A stretch of DNA of 64,000 nucleotides, taken from NCBI RefSeq assembly GCF_015594625.1, contig NZ_JADNRQ010000006.1, positions 1-64,000 of the forward strand. The letters are read 5' to 3'. Source of the DNA: Desulfallas sp. Bu1-1 (GTDB lineage: Bacteria > Bacillota > Desulfotomaculia > Desulfotomaculales > Desulfallaceae). Below the pieces are notes generated by a model, which was not told the origin of the DNA, did not search any database, and saw only the letters and a program-made list of their open reading frames with translations. The position numbers were made by a program, and so were the translations under genes. Positions 18,333-26,924 of the stretch are shown here, piece by piece. Position 1 is the stretch's first letter, and each line of letters starts with the position of its first letter.

Positions 18333-19517
18333 ATGGCTGGAGCACTTGCTGGTTTGAAAGTTCTCGACTTTACCACCTTGCTTCCGGGGCCTTACGCCAC
18401 CATGTATTTAGCGGACATGGGTGCAGATGTGCTCAGGATCATATCGGGATCCAGGCCAGATGTAATGGATTTTTTACCACCCTTTATCCCGGGGACTAAG
18501 TTGTCGGCTGTATCGGCACTGTTGGGGAGGAATAAGAAGGTTATGACACTGAATCTTAAGGATCCCCGTGCCGTGAAGGTGATCCACCAACTTTTGGCCG
18601 AGTACGATATTGTTATCGAGCAATTCCGTCCCGGAGTCATGGCCAAGCTTAAACTCGATTACCAGAGCCTCAAGGCCGTTAACCCGCGTGTGATCTATTG
18701 CTCTCTAACCGGCTACGGTCAGACAGGGCCGATGAGGGATCGCGCCGGCCATGATATCAACTACATCGCACTCTCAGGTGTCGCGTCTTACTCGGGGAAG
18801 AAGGATTCAGGTCCAGCGCTAATGGGTATTCAAGTCGCAGATGTTGCCTCAGGTTCAAATAACGCCATAATCGGCATCCTGGCTGCTGTCATCTACCGTC
18901 AAAATACCGGAAAAGGACAGTATATAGACATTTCAATGACCGATGGAATGATTGCTTTAAATGCAATGCAGGGTGCGGCTTTTCTGGTGGATGGAAAGGA
19001 ACCGGAGAGGGAGGAAACACTGGTCAACGGTGGTTCCTTGTACGACTACTACGAGACGAAAGATGGTAGATATGTAAGTTTCGGTGGTGTCGAGCCTCAA
19101 TTCTTCAACGCTTTTTGCCAAACCATCGGAAGGCCAGACCTCGCCGCAGAAGGTGTGGCACCAAAAGAGTGCGCCAAAATAAAGGAAGAGGTGCGAGAAA
19201 TCATAAAAGCAAAGACGCTGGATGAATGGGTGACTCTGTTCAACACCACCGATGCATGCTTTGAGCCGGTCCTTACACTCTCCGAGGTTTTGGGAGGTCG
19301 GCTAGTCCAGGAGCGCGGAATGGTGGTGGATGTTCCGGGTCCCGGTGGTATAAAAGTGAAACAGATCGCCAATCCCATCAGGTTTTCCGACTCTCCCACC
19401 GAGTACCGCCACATTGGGATCCCTGTAACCGAGGCTAATACTAAAGATATTATGATGAGTCTTGGCTATACCGAGGCGGAAATAGAGGAATTTGCAAAAA
19501 CGGGTCTTTTTAAATAA
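18333..19517 (+). CDS. CaiB/BaiF family protein, alpha-methylacyl-CoA racemase-like
   Basis: 394 residues of the family III CoA-transferase fold. The segment RAGHDINYIALSG has His140 and Asp141, and IQVADVASGS has Asp170; the GHDINY plus VAD pair matches the catalytic His/Asp of alpha-methylacyl-CoA racemases, while CoA-transferases use the Asp after GHD/GFD. It may thus epimerise a 2-methyl or 2-substituted acyl-CoA, or transfer CoA to a substrate as FldA/HadA do for hydroxyacid dehydratases. Preceded by AAAGGAG. Follows the ADP-forming ligase by 56 bp, with a small imperfect hairpin in the gap. Confidence 0.85.
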   Translation: MAGALAGLKVLDFTTLLPGPYATMYLADMGADVLRIISGSRPDVMDFLPPFIPGTKLSAVSALLGRNKKVMTLNLKDPRAVKVIHQLLAEYDIVIEQFRPGVMAKLKLDYQSLKAVNPRVIYCSLTGYGQTGPMRDRAGHDINYIALSGVASYSGKKDSGPALMGIQVADVASGSNNAIIGILAAVIYRQNTGKGQYIDISMTDGMIALNAMQGAAFLVDGKEPEREETLVNGGSLYDYYETKDGRYVSFGGVEPQFFNAFCQTIGRPDLAAEGVAPKECAKIKEEVREIIKAKTLDEWVTLFNTTDACFEPVLTLSEVLGGRLVQERGMVVDVPGPGGIKVKQIANPIRFSDSPTEYRHIGIPVTEANTKDIMMSLGYTEAEIEEFAKTGLFK

Positions 19518-19544
19518 TTTAGAAAACATATTGGAGGGTTGAAT

Positions 19545-20327
19545 TTGACAACCGGGCAATTTGTTAAAATAACTCGCGAAAATAATACGGCTGTAATAAC
19601 AATAGATAATCCACCGGTTAATGCTCTTAGCCACCAGATTATAGATGAACTTGACCGGATTTTAGATGAACTGGTTGGAGAAACCGATGTACGGTCGGTA
19701 ATAATCACCGGCGCTGGGGAAAAGGCTTTTGTGGCGGGTGCTGATATACGGCAGTTTCCCTATCTCACTAAGGAAAAGGGTTACGATCTGGCTCGCACCG
19801 GGCAACTTGTTTTTAATAAAATTGAAGCATTAAATGTGCCGGTAATTGCGGCCATAAACGGGTTTTGCCTTGGCGGGGGCTGTGAACTGGCTATGGCGTG
19901 TGATATCAGAATTGCCGGGGAAAATGCCAAACTAGGGCAGCCCGAGGTTAATTTAGGGATAATTCCCGGATATGGTGGAACCCAACGTTTACCTAGACTA
20001 GTTGGTGCGGGCAAAGCCAAAGAGCTTATTTTCACCGGGGAAGCCATTGATGCCCGTGAAGCTTACCGGATTGGCCTGGTGGATATACTGGTTCCTCCCG
20101 GAGAGGCTTTAAAACGTGCCCTGGCTCTTTGTGCCAAGATTCAAGAGAAGGGACCGCTAGCCATCAGTGCAGCCAAAAAAGCTGTTAACCGGGGACTGGA
20201 TCAAACTTTAGACGACGGATTGGAACTTGAGGCCGTGCTTTTTAAAGAATTATGCGCCACGGAAGATCAAAAGGAGGGAGCCAGGGCATTTTTAGCTAAG
20301 GAAAAGCCGCGGTTTCAAGGGAAATAG
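19545..20327 (+). CDS. Enoyl-CoA hydratase (crotonase type)
   Basis: 260 residues with both hydratase Glu residues: GGGCELAMACD and GQPEVNLGIIPGYGGTQRL. The oxyanion hole is AFVAGADIRQF. It should hydrate a 2-enoyl-CoA to the 3-hydroxyacyl-CoA before the dehydrogenase at 21624. TTG at 19545 is chosen because GGAGGG (19533-19538) lies 6 nt before it; the TTG at 19539 overlaps that site. This is the most canonical of the three crotonases in the locus and heads a classical block of hydratase, thiolase, Hbd and isomerase. Confidence 0.92.
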   Translation: MTTGQFVKITRENNTAVITIDNPPVNALSHQIIDELDRILDELVGETDVRSVIITGAGEKAFVAGADIRQFPYLTKEKGYDLARTGQLVFNKIEALNVPVIAAINGFCLGGGCELAMACDIRIAGENAKLGQPEVNLGIIPGYGGTQRLPRLVGAGKAKELIFTGEAIDAREAYRIGLVDILVPPGEALKRALALCAKIQEKGPLAISAAKKAVNRGLDQTLDDGLELEAVLFKELCATEDQKEGARAFLAKEKPRFQGK

Positions 20328-20422
20328 TTGCAATTGCTGAAAGCCCATTGGTCTAGCTATTAGCCGGGATTACCGGTAAGATGTCATGTAAGAGAAAATG
20401 CTAAATGTCAGGGGTGTTTAGC

Positions 20423-21604
20423 GTGGAGAATGTAGTTATTGTTGGAGCTGCCCGGACCCCTATAGGGGATTTTATGGGTGCACTTAAAGATATACCGGCT
20501 GTAGAACTGGGTTTAGTGGCGGCCCGGGCAGCTATGGAGCGTGCCGGAATAGACCCCGGGCAGGTGGAGGATGTAGTTGCCGGGATGGTATACAAGGTGG
20601 GAGCGAAGGGAAACCCTGCCCGTCAGGTACAGTTGAAAGCAGGTATCCCGGAAGCTGTTGCGGCAGCAACAATAGAGCAGCAGTGTGCCTCCAGCATGCG
20701 GGCGATGGAAATTGCGGCACAGCAGATTATGCTTGGCAAGTCGGGTGTTAGTTTGGTTGTTGGCATGGAAAGCATGTCCCGAGTGCCACACCTGTTGATT
20801 GATGCGCGTACGGGATACAGGCTGGGCGCGGGGCGGGTAGAGGACGGTCTGCTGCACGAAGCTCTGCACGATGCGTTCCACGGGTACCATATGGGAATGA
20901 CCGCTGAAAACCTGGCAGATAAATATGGCATTTCACGTCAGGAACAGGACGAACTGGCTTTATTAAGTCATCAGCGGGCAGTGGCTGCTATCCAGGAAGG
21001 AAAATTCAAAGATGAAGTTGTTCCGGTAGAAATAAAGAATAAAAAGGGGACTTCGGTGGTACACACGGATGAACACCCGCGGACTGACACATCCTTGGAA
21101 TCTCTCGCAAAACTCCGGCCGGCCTTTAAGGAGGGCGGGACCGTAACAGCGGGCAACGCCAGTGGGATTAACGACGGCGCTGCGGCTCTGGTGCTGATGG
21201 CTGAATCCAAAGCAAGAGAATTAGGTATAAAGCCGCTGGCGAGAATAATTGCCACCGCCTCTATTGGGGTGGCCCCCGAGATTATGGGTATTGGGCCGGT
21301 ATACGCCATTCCCAAGGCGCTCAGATACGCAGGTCTGGATTTGAAGGATATGGATTTGTTTGAAATCAATGAGGCTTTTGCCGCCCAGTTTCTTGCAGTT
21401 AACCGGGAATTAAAGCTAGACATGAGTCGGGTTAACGTCAACGGTTCCGGGATTGCGTTAGGCCATCCGGTAGGCTGTACTGGAATTAGAATTGTTGTCA
21501 GCCTAATTTATGAAATGCGCCGCCGGGGCGATCGCTTTGGAGTGGCATCCTTGTGCGCAGGCGGAGGTCCTGCTATGGCAGCAGTTATAGAAATAATTAA
21601 TTAA
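20423..21604 (+). CDS. Acetyl-CoA acetyltransferase (thiolase)
   Basis: About 393 residues, biosynthetic/degradative AtoB-type thiolase. EQQCASSMRAM contains the nucleophile Cys (~C87), NEAFAAQ and GHPVGCTGIR carry the active-site Asn and His, and LCAGGGP the second Cys. An ATG at 20405 is in frame, but AGGGGTG at 20410-20416 sits 6 nt before GTG 20423, and MENVVIVGAARTPIG is the usual family start. With the hydratase before it and Hbd after it, this is the acetoacetyl-CoA end of the pathway. Confidence 0.9.
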   Translation: MENVVIVGAARTPIGDFMGALKDIPAVELGLVAARAAMERAGIDPGQVEDVVAGMVYKVGAKGNPARQVQLKAGIPEAVAAATIEQQCASSMRAMEIAAQQIMLGKSGVSLVVGMESMSRVPHLLIDARTGYRLGAGRVEDGLLHEALHDAFHGYHMGMTAENLADKYGISRQEQDELALLSHQRAVAAIQEGKFKDEVVPVEIKNKKGTSVVHTDEHPRTDTSLESLAKLRPAFKEGGTVTAGNASGINDGAAALVLMAESKARELGIKPLARIIATASIGVAPEIMGIGPVYAIPKALRYAGLDLKDMDLFEINEAFAAQFLAVNRELKLDMSRVNVNGSGIALGHPVGCTGIRIVVSLIYEMRRRGDRFGVASLCAGGGPAMAAVIEIIN

Positions 21605-21623
21605 TAGAAGGAGAGATTGAGTT

Positions 21624-22469
21624 ATGAGCATACAAACCATTGGTGTTATTGGGGCCGGGACCATGGGGTCGGGAATAGCCCAAGTCGCGGCTTGCGCGGG
21701 ATATCAGGTAATTTTGAGTGATATACAAAAGGAATTTGTGGACAGGGGCCTCGCCAACATCAGGAAAAGCCTGGAACGACTGTCGGCCAAAGGTAAAATA
21801 AAAGACTCCGTGGATACAGTAATGGACAGGCTGACGCCTATTACAGGTCTGGATGGCATTAAGGGGGCCGATCTGGTTTTTGAAGTGATTATCGAGAATA
21901 TGGAGAAAAAGAAAGATTTATACCGAGAAATTGACCGGATTTGCAGAGCGGAGGTTGTATTTTGTTCCAATACTTCGGGTTTGAGCATAACAGAAATGGC
22001 TTCGGCCACCAAGCGCTCCGACCGCGTAATCGGGACTCATTTTTTCAACCCGGTGCCAGTTATGGAACTGGTGGAAATAATTCGCGGTCATGATACCTCG
22101 GATGAAACATACTTGATTGCTCAAAATTTGTGTGAAAGCTTTGGCAAGAAAACAATTACCGTTAATGAAGCGCCTTTGTTTGCTGTAAACAGGATACTTG
22201 TACCTATGATCAATGAGGCTATCTTCGTGCTTCAAGAAGGTGTTGCCAGTAAAGAGGATATTGACCTTGGGATGAAACTTGGGGCTAATCATCCTATCGG
22301 ACCTTTAGCCCTGGCCGATATGATCGGATTGGATGTGTTGCTGATGGTTATGGAAACCCTTTGTAACGAAACTGGTGATCCCAAATACCGTCCGGCCACA
22401 TTATTGCGCAAGCTGGTCCGGGCAGGCCATTACGGCAGAAAGACAGGCCGAGGTTTTTATGAGTATTAA
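21624..22469 (+). CDS. hbd: 3-hydroxybutyryl-CoA dehydrogenase
   Basis: 281 residues, normal for Hbd. [15 protein letters not shown] is the NAD(P)-binding loop; catalytic His lies in [14 protein letters not shown] (~140), and [12 protein letters not shown] begins the C-terminal dimer domain. Oxidises 3-hydroxybutyryl-CoA to acetoacetyl-CoA. AGAAGGAGAG precedes ATG 21624, 19 bp after the thiolase. The symbol is assigned by family; the true chain length of the substrate is not proven. Confidence 0.93.
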   Translation: MSIQTIGVIGAGTMGSGIAQVAACAGYQVILSDIQKEFVDRGLANIRKSLERLSAKGKIKDSVDTVMDRLTPITGLDGIKGADLVFEVIIENMEKKKDLYREIDRICRAEVVFCSNTSGLSITEMASATKRSDRVIGTHFFNPVPVMELVEIIRGHDTSDETYLIAQNLCESFGKKTITVNEAPLFAVNRILVPMINEAIFVLQEGVASKEDIDLGMKLGANHPIGPLALADMIGLDVLLMVMETLCNETGDPKYRPATLLRKLVRAGHYGRKTGRGFYEY

Positions 22470-22541
22470 GCACCTGATTATTCTGAATAAATCACAATGG
22501 TTTTATTAGATTGCTAATTGAGTAATCATGGGAGTGAGATT

Positions 22542-23324
22542 ATGGAATTTTCGGAAATTATTTATGACTTGAAAAACGGGGTTGCTACCATTACCCTAAA
22601 TCGCCCGGAAAGTTTAAATGCTATCAGCATTTCTATGGCCAGGGAACTTGCCCTGGCTATAGAATGGGCTGCAAGAGACAGTGAATGCAGAACTGTGGTG
22701 CTTACTGGGGCAGGTCGCGCTTTTAGTGTAGGCGGTGATATTAAATACATGAAAAAGGGATTATCAGCGGTAGAGGGACGGAACTACGTGATGGAGGTTG
22801 GCCGTCCCATTATGCTTATCCATAAAATAGAAAAGCCAGTTATAGCGGTGGTTAACGGTTATGCCATGGGAGCCGGGTTTAACCTTGCGCTAGCGGCTGA
22901 CCTTCTAGTTGCAGTTAAAGGGGCTAAATTTGGTCAGGTATTTACGCGGGTGGGTCTGGCCATTGACGGCGGCGGCAGCTATTTTCTCCCTAAGATATTG
23001 GGACCTGCTCGGGCCAAGGAACTGGTTTTCACTGGAAGAATAATCGATGCTGAAGAAGCCCTGCAGATGGGGTTGGTTAATAAGGTTGTGGAAAAGGACA
23101 AATTGGAACAGGTAGTATCAAGCTTGGCCGGTAAGCTTTCCCGTGGACCTTCCCAGGCCCTGGGTCTTGCAAAAATGTTGATCAATGCCGGAATGAACGA
23201 AGATTTAGAGACAATTATATCCAGTGAGGCCTTTGCTCAGAGTGTTTGCATGCAGACCGGGGACCATAAGGAGGGGTTGGCGGCTTTTCTTGAAAAGCGA
23301 GAGCCGGTTTTTGGGAAAAAATAA
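22542..23324 (+). CDS. Enoyl-CoA isomerase-like crotonase (PaaG/ECI type)
   Basis: 260 residues. Both hydratase Glu are absent: the first position is Asn in GAGFNLALAAD, the second is Thr/Arg in GQVFTRVGLAIDGGGSYFLP. The Asp of AIDGG is the residue used by PaaG-type isomerases. It therefore probably shifts a double bond (3-enoyl to 2-enoyl) instead of adding water. ATG 22542 follows GGGAGTGAG; an upstream TTG at 22518 is open but has no ribosome binding site. Last catabolic gene before the regulator. Confidence 0.87.
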   Translation: MEFSEIIYDLKNGVATITLNRPESLNAISISMARELALAIEWAARDSECRTVVLTGAGRAFSVGGDIKYMKKGLSAVEGRNYVMEVGRPIMLIHKIEKPVIAVVNGYAMGAGFNLALAADLLVAVKGAKFGQVFTRVGLAIDGGGSYFLPKILGPARAKELVFTGRIIDAEEALQMGLVNKVVEKDKLEQVVSSLAGKLSRGPSQALGLAKMLINAGMNEDLETIISSEAFAQSVCMQTGDHKEGLAAFLEKREPVFGKK

Positions 23325-23405
23325 TAATTGTAAAGCATATTATAGAATCACTTGGATTTCCGCACATTGTAAGAAGATTTTATTTTATTTTGTGTAAAAT
23401 CTTAT

Positions 23406-23443
23406 TTGATATAAAAATCATAAATGACTATAATGTCATTATA
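23406..23443 (+). promoter_or_regulatory. tetR promoter with embedded operator
   Basis: TTGATA (23406-23411), 17 bp, TATAAT (23429-23434). The -10 box is the centre of a 5-6-5 inverted repeat ATGAC-TATAAT-GTCAT (23424-23439), and TGACTATAATGTCATTATA (23425-23443) is identical to 1633-1651. The layout implies autorepression of the downstream TetR gene and co-regulation with the locus promoter 22 kb upstream. Confidence 0.75.
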
Positions 23444-23468
23444 GAAAGCCTGGGACGAGGGAAATGAA

Positions 23469-24086
23469 ATGACAGCGATAAAAGACAATCCAACTAGAAT
23501 AGAACGACGCAAGGAACAGATTAGGGAGAGAATTATTAAGGCTGCTTTGCAGGCTTTTGATGAATATGGTTATGCCAAGACGACGGTGGATGACATAACA
23601 ACACGGGCGGACATTGGTCATGGAACCTTTTATCAATATTTTAAAAGTAAGCAGGACCTCCTTGTGATGATGGCTGATGATCTAGCTGAGCGGTTGGATG
23701 ATTACGTTCGCCCTAAAAATAAACATTTAAGTGTTTATGAAAGAATGAATTATGAAGCACGGGGAATATTAAATTTTTACGTAAAGCACAGGAGTTTACT
23801 TGCGGCATTAAAAGAAGCAATGATGATTGAAAGACAATTTGAGGAAAAATGGAAAAAAATAACTAATAGTCTTTTTAGACGCATTGAGCGCGACATTAAG
23901 GGATCCATGCAGAAGGGATATTGTCGTAACGTTGATGTTGACGTGGCTATTAGAGCTTTTACTTTTATGCTAGAAGGTTATGCCCATTATGTAATGATGG
24001 AAATACCCGGTTCTGTTGATATTGATGCTACTGCCGATTCTTTGACCGACTTGGTCTATCATGCAATTTTTAAAGTCCAGAATTAG
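23469..24086 (+). CDS. TetR-family regulator of the acyl-CoA locus
   Basis: 205 residues. N-terminal helix-turn-helix (IIKAALQAFDEYGYAKTTVDDITTRADIGHGTFYQYFKSKQDLL, residues ~22-65), then an all-helical ligand-binding/dimer domain. GACGAGGG precedes ATG 23469. It ends the 22-kb catabolic block and shares its operator with the promoter at 1614, so it most likely represses the locus until an acyl-CoA intermediate binds, as for FadR-type TetR regulators in Bacillus (family knowledge; ligand not known here). Confidence 0.88.
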   Translation: MTAIKDNPTRIERRKEQIRERIIKAALQAFDEYGYAKTTVDDITTRADIGHGTFYQYFKSKQDLLVMMADDLAERLDDYVRPKNKHLSVYERMNYEARGILNFYVKHRSLLAALKEAMMIERQFEEKWKKITNSLFRRIERDIKGSMQKGYCRNVDVDVAIRAFTFMLEGYAHYVMMEIPGSVDIDATADSLTDLVYHAIFKVQN

Positions 24087-24201
24087 AACTTCAGTCAATG
24101 TTGTTTGGATTTAATTTATATTTTAGGGGTTGCATAATAACTGCGACCTGAAAAATAATGCCGGTTGAACATTTTAGAAGACAATGCCGGTAAAAATTTT
24201 C

Positions 24202-24230
24202 TTGACCGACAATTGTTTAAATGTTATGAT
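24202..24230 (+). promoter_or_regulatory. Promoter of the liv operon leader
   Basis: TTGACC (24202-24207), 17 bp, TATGAT (24225-24230). It lies just upstream of the T-box leader and is the only clear sigma-A match between tetR and the ABC transporter genes. Confidence 0.7.
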
Positions 24231-24243
24231 AATGCAAATATAA

Positions 24244-24525
24244 CGGGTAAAAGGTAATGAAGGGGAAAAGTAGGCGGTACACAGCCTTTCAGGGAGGAAG
24301 CGTCGTGACTGAAAGCGCTTCTAAGGTATGCATCGTTGAAGTTCTCCCCCGAACCGCCGGGCTGAACTACTCAACAAGTAGGCCCGGACGGAAACTTCCA
24401 CCGTTAAAAGGAAGGGGGTATAAGGAATATTTCCCGTACCCTGCCAAGAGTGGGCCTTAATGGTCAATTAGGGTGGTACCGCGAAAGTAACATTTCGTCC
24501 CTGGGGGATGAAATGTTTTTTTATT
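24244..24525 (+). ncRNA. T-box leader with terminator (unit 1)
   Basis: Contains an AGTA motif near 24269, a long stem I (GGCGGT at ~24273 pairs with ACCGCC at ~24353; GAAGCG with CGCTTC inside), and the diagnostic T-box AGGGTGGTACCGCG at 24470-24483. A terminator follows: ACATTTC arm at ~24490, GAAATGT arm at ~24510, then a T run. T-box RNAs bind uncharged tRNA and allow read-through when the amino acid is scarce. The specifier is unresolved; GTT (Val) or CTC (Leu) in GAAGTTCTC near 24341 are the best candidates and would suit a branched-chain transporter. Confidence 0.88.
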
Positions 24526-24539
24526 TAAGTACACCTGTG

Positions 24540-24655
24540 GGCAGGCGGTACGGTGGTGTTCCCGTACCCTGAAGAAGAGGGTTTTTGATAAAACCAAACG
24601 GGGTGGTACCGCGGAAGGCCACAGCTTTCGTCCCCACGAAAGCTGTGGCCTTTTT
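24540..24655 (+). ncRNA. Second, partial T-box unit with strong terminator
   Basis: GGGGTGGTACCGCGG at 24600-24614 is a second T-box motif, followed by a 14-bp perfect stem (24617-24630 with 24637-24650) and TTTTT. Only about 75 nt separate it from the end of unit 1, too little for a stem I. The 13-mer TTCCCGTACCCTG occurs in both units (near 24431 and 24559), so the second unit looks like a copy of stem III plus antiterminator/terminator. It adds a second stop that must be read through before livK. Confidence 0.82.
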
Positions 24656-24811
24656 ATATACCGAAACCCGGGGGTGATAGGGATAAATCCACAGGTGGAC
24701 TTAAAGCACAGGGGCGACCGGACGGGATCGCCCGCCGCATAATTCTTTTTTGCCGCGCCGGCGGCGTGGTCGACCAACAAGATAATGAGTTGCCTTGAGG
24801 AGGGATAAATT

Positions 24812-26020
24812 ATGCATAAATCATTAAGAATAACGGGTTTAACACTGTTGACAACCCTGTTGTTAATTATTGGCGCATTAGCGGGTGGATGCGCTTCAAG
24901 CCAAAATAACTCCGGTAGTGCCGGGCAGGCAAAGGAACAGGCCGGAGAACCGTATCAATTAGGGGCGGTTATCGATATTAGCGGCAATTCTTCTTCTCTG
25001 GGCGTGCCCGAGCGGGATACTTTGCTGATGCTGGTTGAAAAGTTGAATCGAGCCGGCGGGATTAACGGCCACCCGGTGGAATTGACCATCTTGGATAACA
25101 AAAGCGAAGAAACCGAAGCGGTGCTGGCAGTAAAAAAGTTAATTGAAAAAGATGTGCTGGCCGTACTGGGCTGTAGTTCCAGCGGGCCTTCCATGGCCAT
25201 GGTCAACATTGTCCAGAACGCCAAAGTGCCCATGGTGTCCATGGCGGCAGCCAGCAGTATCGTTGAGCCCGTAAGCGAGCGCCAGTGGGTGTTTAAAACC
25301 GCCCAAAGCGACATTGTAACAGTAAAGAAAATCATTACTTATCTTAAAGCTCAGGGCCTGACCAGAGTGGCTTTCCTGTCTATGAACAATACTTACGGGG
25401 ACGGGGGAAAAGCTGCGTTTACCGCCGCAGCCGAGGAAAACGGTATTGAAATTGTAGTGGAAGAGAAGTTTGAGGCCAGCGATAAAGATATGACGCCGCA
25501 ACTCACTAAAGTTAAGGCCAGCGGGGCCCAGGCTGCTGTGGTGTGGGCCATCCCGCCTTCCGCGTCAATTATTACCAAGAATTTCAGGGATATGGGGTTG
25601 TCGATTCCGCTGATCCACAGCCACGGTGTGGGGAACCAGAAATTTATCGAGCTTGCCCAGGGGGCCGCGGAGGGGGTTATTTTACCCATCGGCAAGCTGG
25701 CCGTGGCATCACAAATTCCTGACAGCGATCCCCAGAAAAAGGTGCTGGAAAGTTATATTGCCGATTACCAGGCCAAATACAACACACTGCCCAATTCCTT
25801 CGGCGGGTATGCCTGGGACGCCTTCAACCTGGTGGTGGCCGCCATTGAAAAGGCCGGACCGGACCGCGCCGCCATCCGCGACGAGCTGGAGAAGAACACC
25901 AGCGGGTTTGTGGGAATCTCGGGCGTATTTAATATGTCGCCCGCGGATCATAACGGGCTTGGCGTGGACTCCATGGTACTGGTAGAAGTTAAGGACGGCA
26001 AGTGGCAACTTCTTGAATGA
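24812..26020 (+). CDS. ABC transporter substrate-binding lipoprotein, branched-chain amino acid type
   Basis: 402 residues. Signal peptide with lipobox LAGGC (lipidated Cys ~27), low-complexity linker (SSQNNSGSAGQAKEQ), then a periplasmic-binding-protein type 1 (LivJ/LivK, Peripla_BP_6) domain starting YQLGAVIDISGNSSSLG. Captures the ligand outside the membrane for the permease encoded behind it. GGAGGG precedes ATG 24812. First gene after the double T-box leader, which argues for an amino acid ligand; LivJ-like proteins can also bind amides and aromatic acids, so the ligand is not certain. Confidence 0.9.
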   Translation: MHKSLRITGLTLLTTLLLIIGALAGGCASSQNNSGSAGQAKEQAGEPYQLGAVIDISGNSSSLGVPERDTLLMLVEKLNRAGGINGHPVELTILDNKSEETEAVLAVKKLIEKDVLAVLGCSSSGPSMAMVNIVQNAKVPMVSMAAASSIVEPVSERQWVFKTAQSDIVTVKKIITYLKAQGLTRVAFLSMNNTYGDGGKAAFTAAAEENGIEIVVEEKFEASDKDMTPQLTKVKASGAQAAVVWAIPPSASIITKNFRDMGLSIPLIHSHGVGNQKFIELAQGAAEGVILPIGKLAVASQIPDSDPQKKVLESYIADYQAKYNTLPNSFGGYAWDAFNLVVAAIEKAGPDRAAIRDELEKNTSGFVGISGVFNMSPADHNGLGVDSMVLVEVKDGKWQLLE

Positions 26021-26032
26021 CGGGGTGTTGAT

Positions 26033-26908
26033 ATGCCAGACCAGTTGATGCAGCTTCTTTTTTCGGGGCTGACCCTGGGGAGCATCTATGCTTTGATTGC
26101 TTTGGCCCTGGTTACCACCTTTAACATCACCGGGGTCCTAAATCTTGCCCAGGGGGAATTCGCCGCCATCGGGTCGTTGCTGGCTATCAGCCTGTATGCA
26201 GCCGGAATCCCTTCAACCGTCGCTTTTATCCTGTCCATTGCGCTGGTGGCGATGCTGGGAGGGCTATTGGAGCGGGCGGCGATTTACCCGGCCCGGCGGG
26301 CGTCGGGGCTAACCTTGATTATTATCACCATTGGCCTGTCCATATCACTGCGCGGCCTGGCGTTATTGATCTGGGGTACCGAAACATACTCGCTCCCCGC
26401 CTTTACCAAAGGCGGGCCCCTGTTCATCGGGGGGGCTGCTGTCAACCCGCAAAGTATTTGGATCCTGGGGCTTGCAATTTTAACCCTGTCGCTGCTCTAT
26501 ACTTTTTTTGAACTGACGTACGCGGGTAAAGCGGTAAAAGCGGCTGTCGTTAATCGCACCGCGGCCAGGCTGGTGGGTATCAATCCCGGTACCGTGTCCT
26601 TTTGGGCTTTTATGGGCAGCGGGGCGCTGGGCGCGGCAGCGGGCATTTTCATCGCCCCTGTAACCATGACCACCTACGATATGGGCTTTATGCTGGGCGT
26701 CAAAGGTTTCGTGGCCGCAGTCATAGGGGGGTTGAGCAGTGTCGGGGGCGCCGTTGTGGGCGGGCTGCTCTTGGGTGTCCTGGAGTCATATTGTGCCGGC
26801 CTGGTATCCTCCGGGTTGAAAGACGCCCTGGCGGTAATCGTTCTGCTGGCGGTGCTTCTGGTAAGGCCGCAGGGTCTTCTGGGCGTTTTGGGTGAACGTA
26901 AAATATAA
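26033..26908 (+). CDS. livH: Branched-chain amino acid ABC permease LivH
   Basis: 291 residues, about eight hydrophobic helices. SGLTLGSIYALIALALVTTFNITGVLNLAQGEFA at the N-terminus and GGLSSVGGAVVGGLLLGVLE in the C-terminal half are typical of LivH inner-membrane subunits. Separated from the binding-protein gene by 12 bp. Forms the channel with LivM. Confidence 0.92.
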   Translation: MPDQLMQLLFSGLTLGSIYALIALALVTTFNITGVLNLAQGEFAAIGSLLAISLYAAGIPSTVAFILSIALVAMLGGLLERAAIYPARRASGLTLIIITIGLSISLRGLALLIWGTETYSLPAFTKGGPLFIGGAAVNPQSIWILGLAILTLSLLYTFFELTYAGKAVKAAVVNRTAARLVGINPGTVSFWAFMGSGALGAAAGIFIAPVTMTTYDMGFMLGVKGFVAAVIGGLSSVGGAVVGGLLLGVLESYCAGLVSSGLKDALAVIVLLAVLLVRPQGLLGVLGERKI

Positions 26909-26924
26909 GTAAGGCGGGAAAGCA

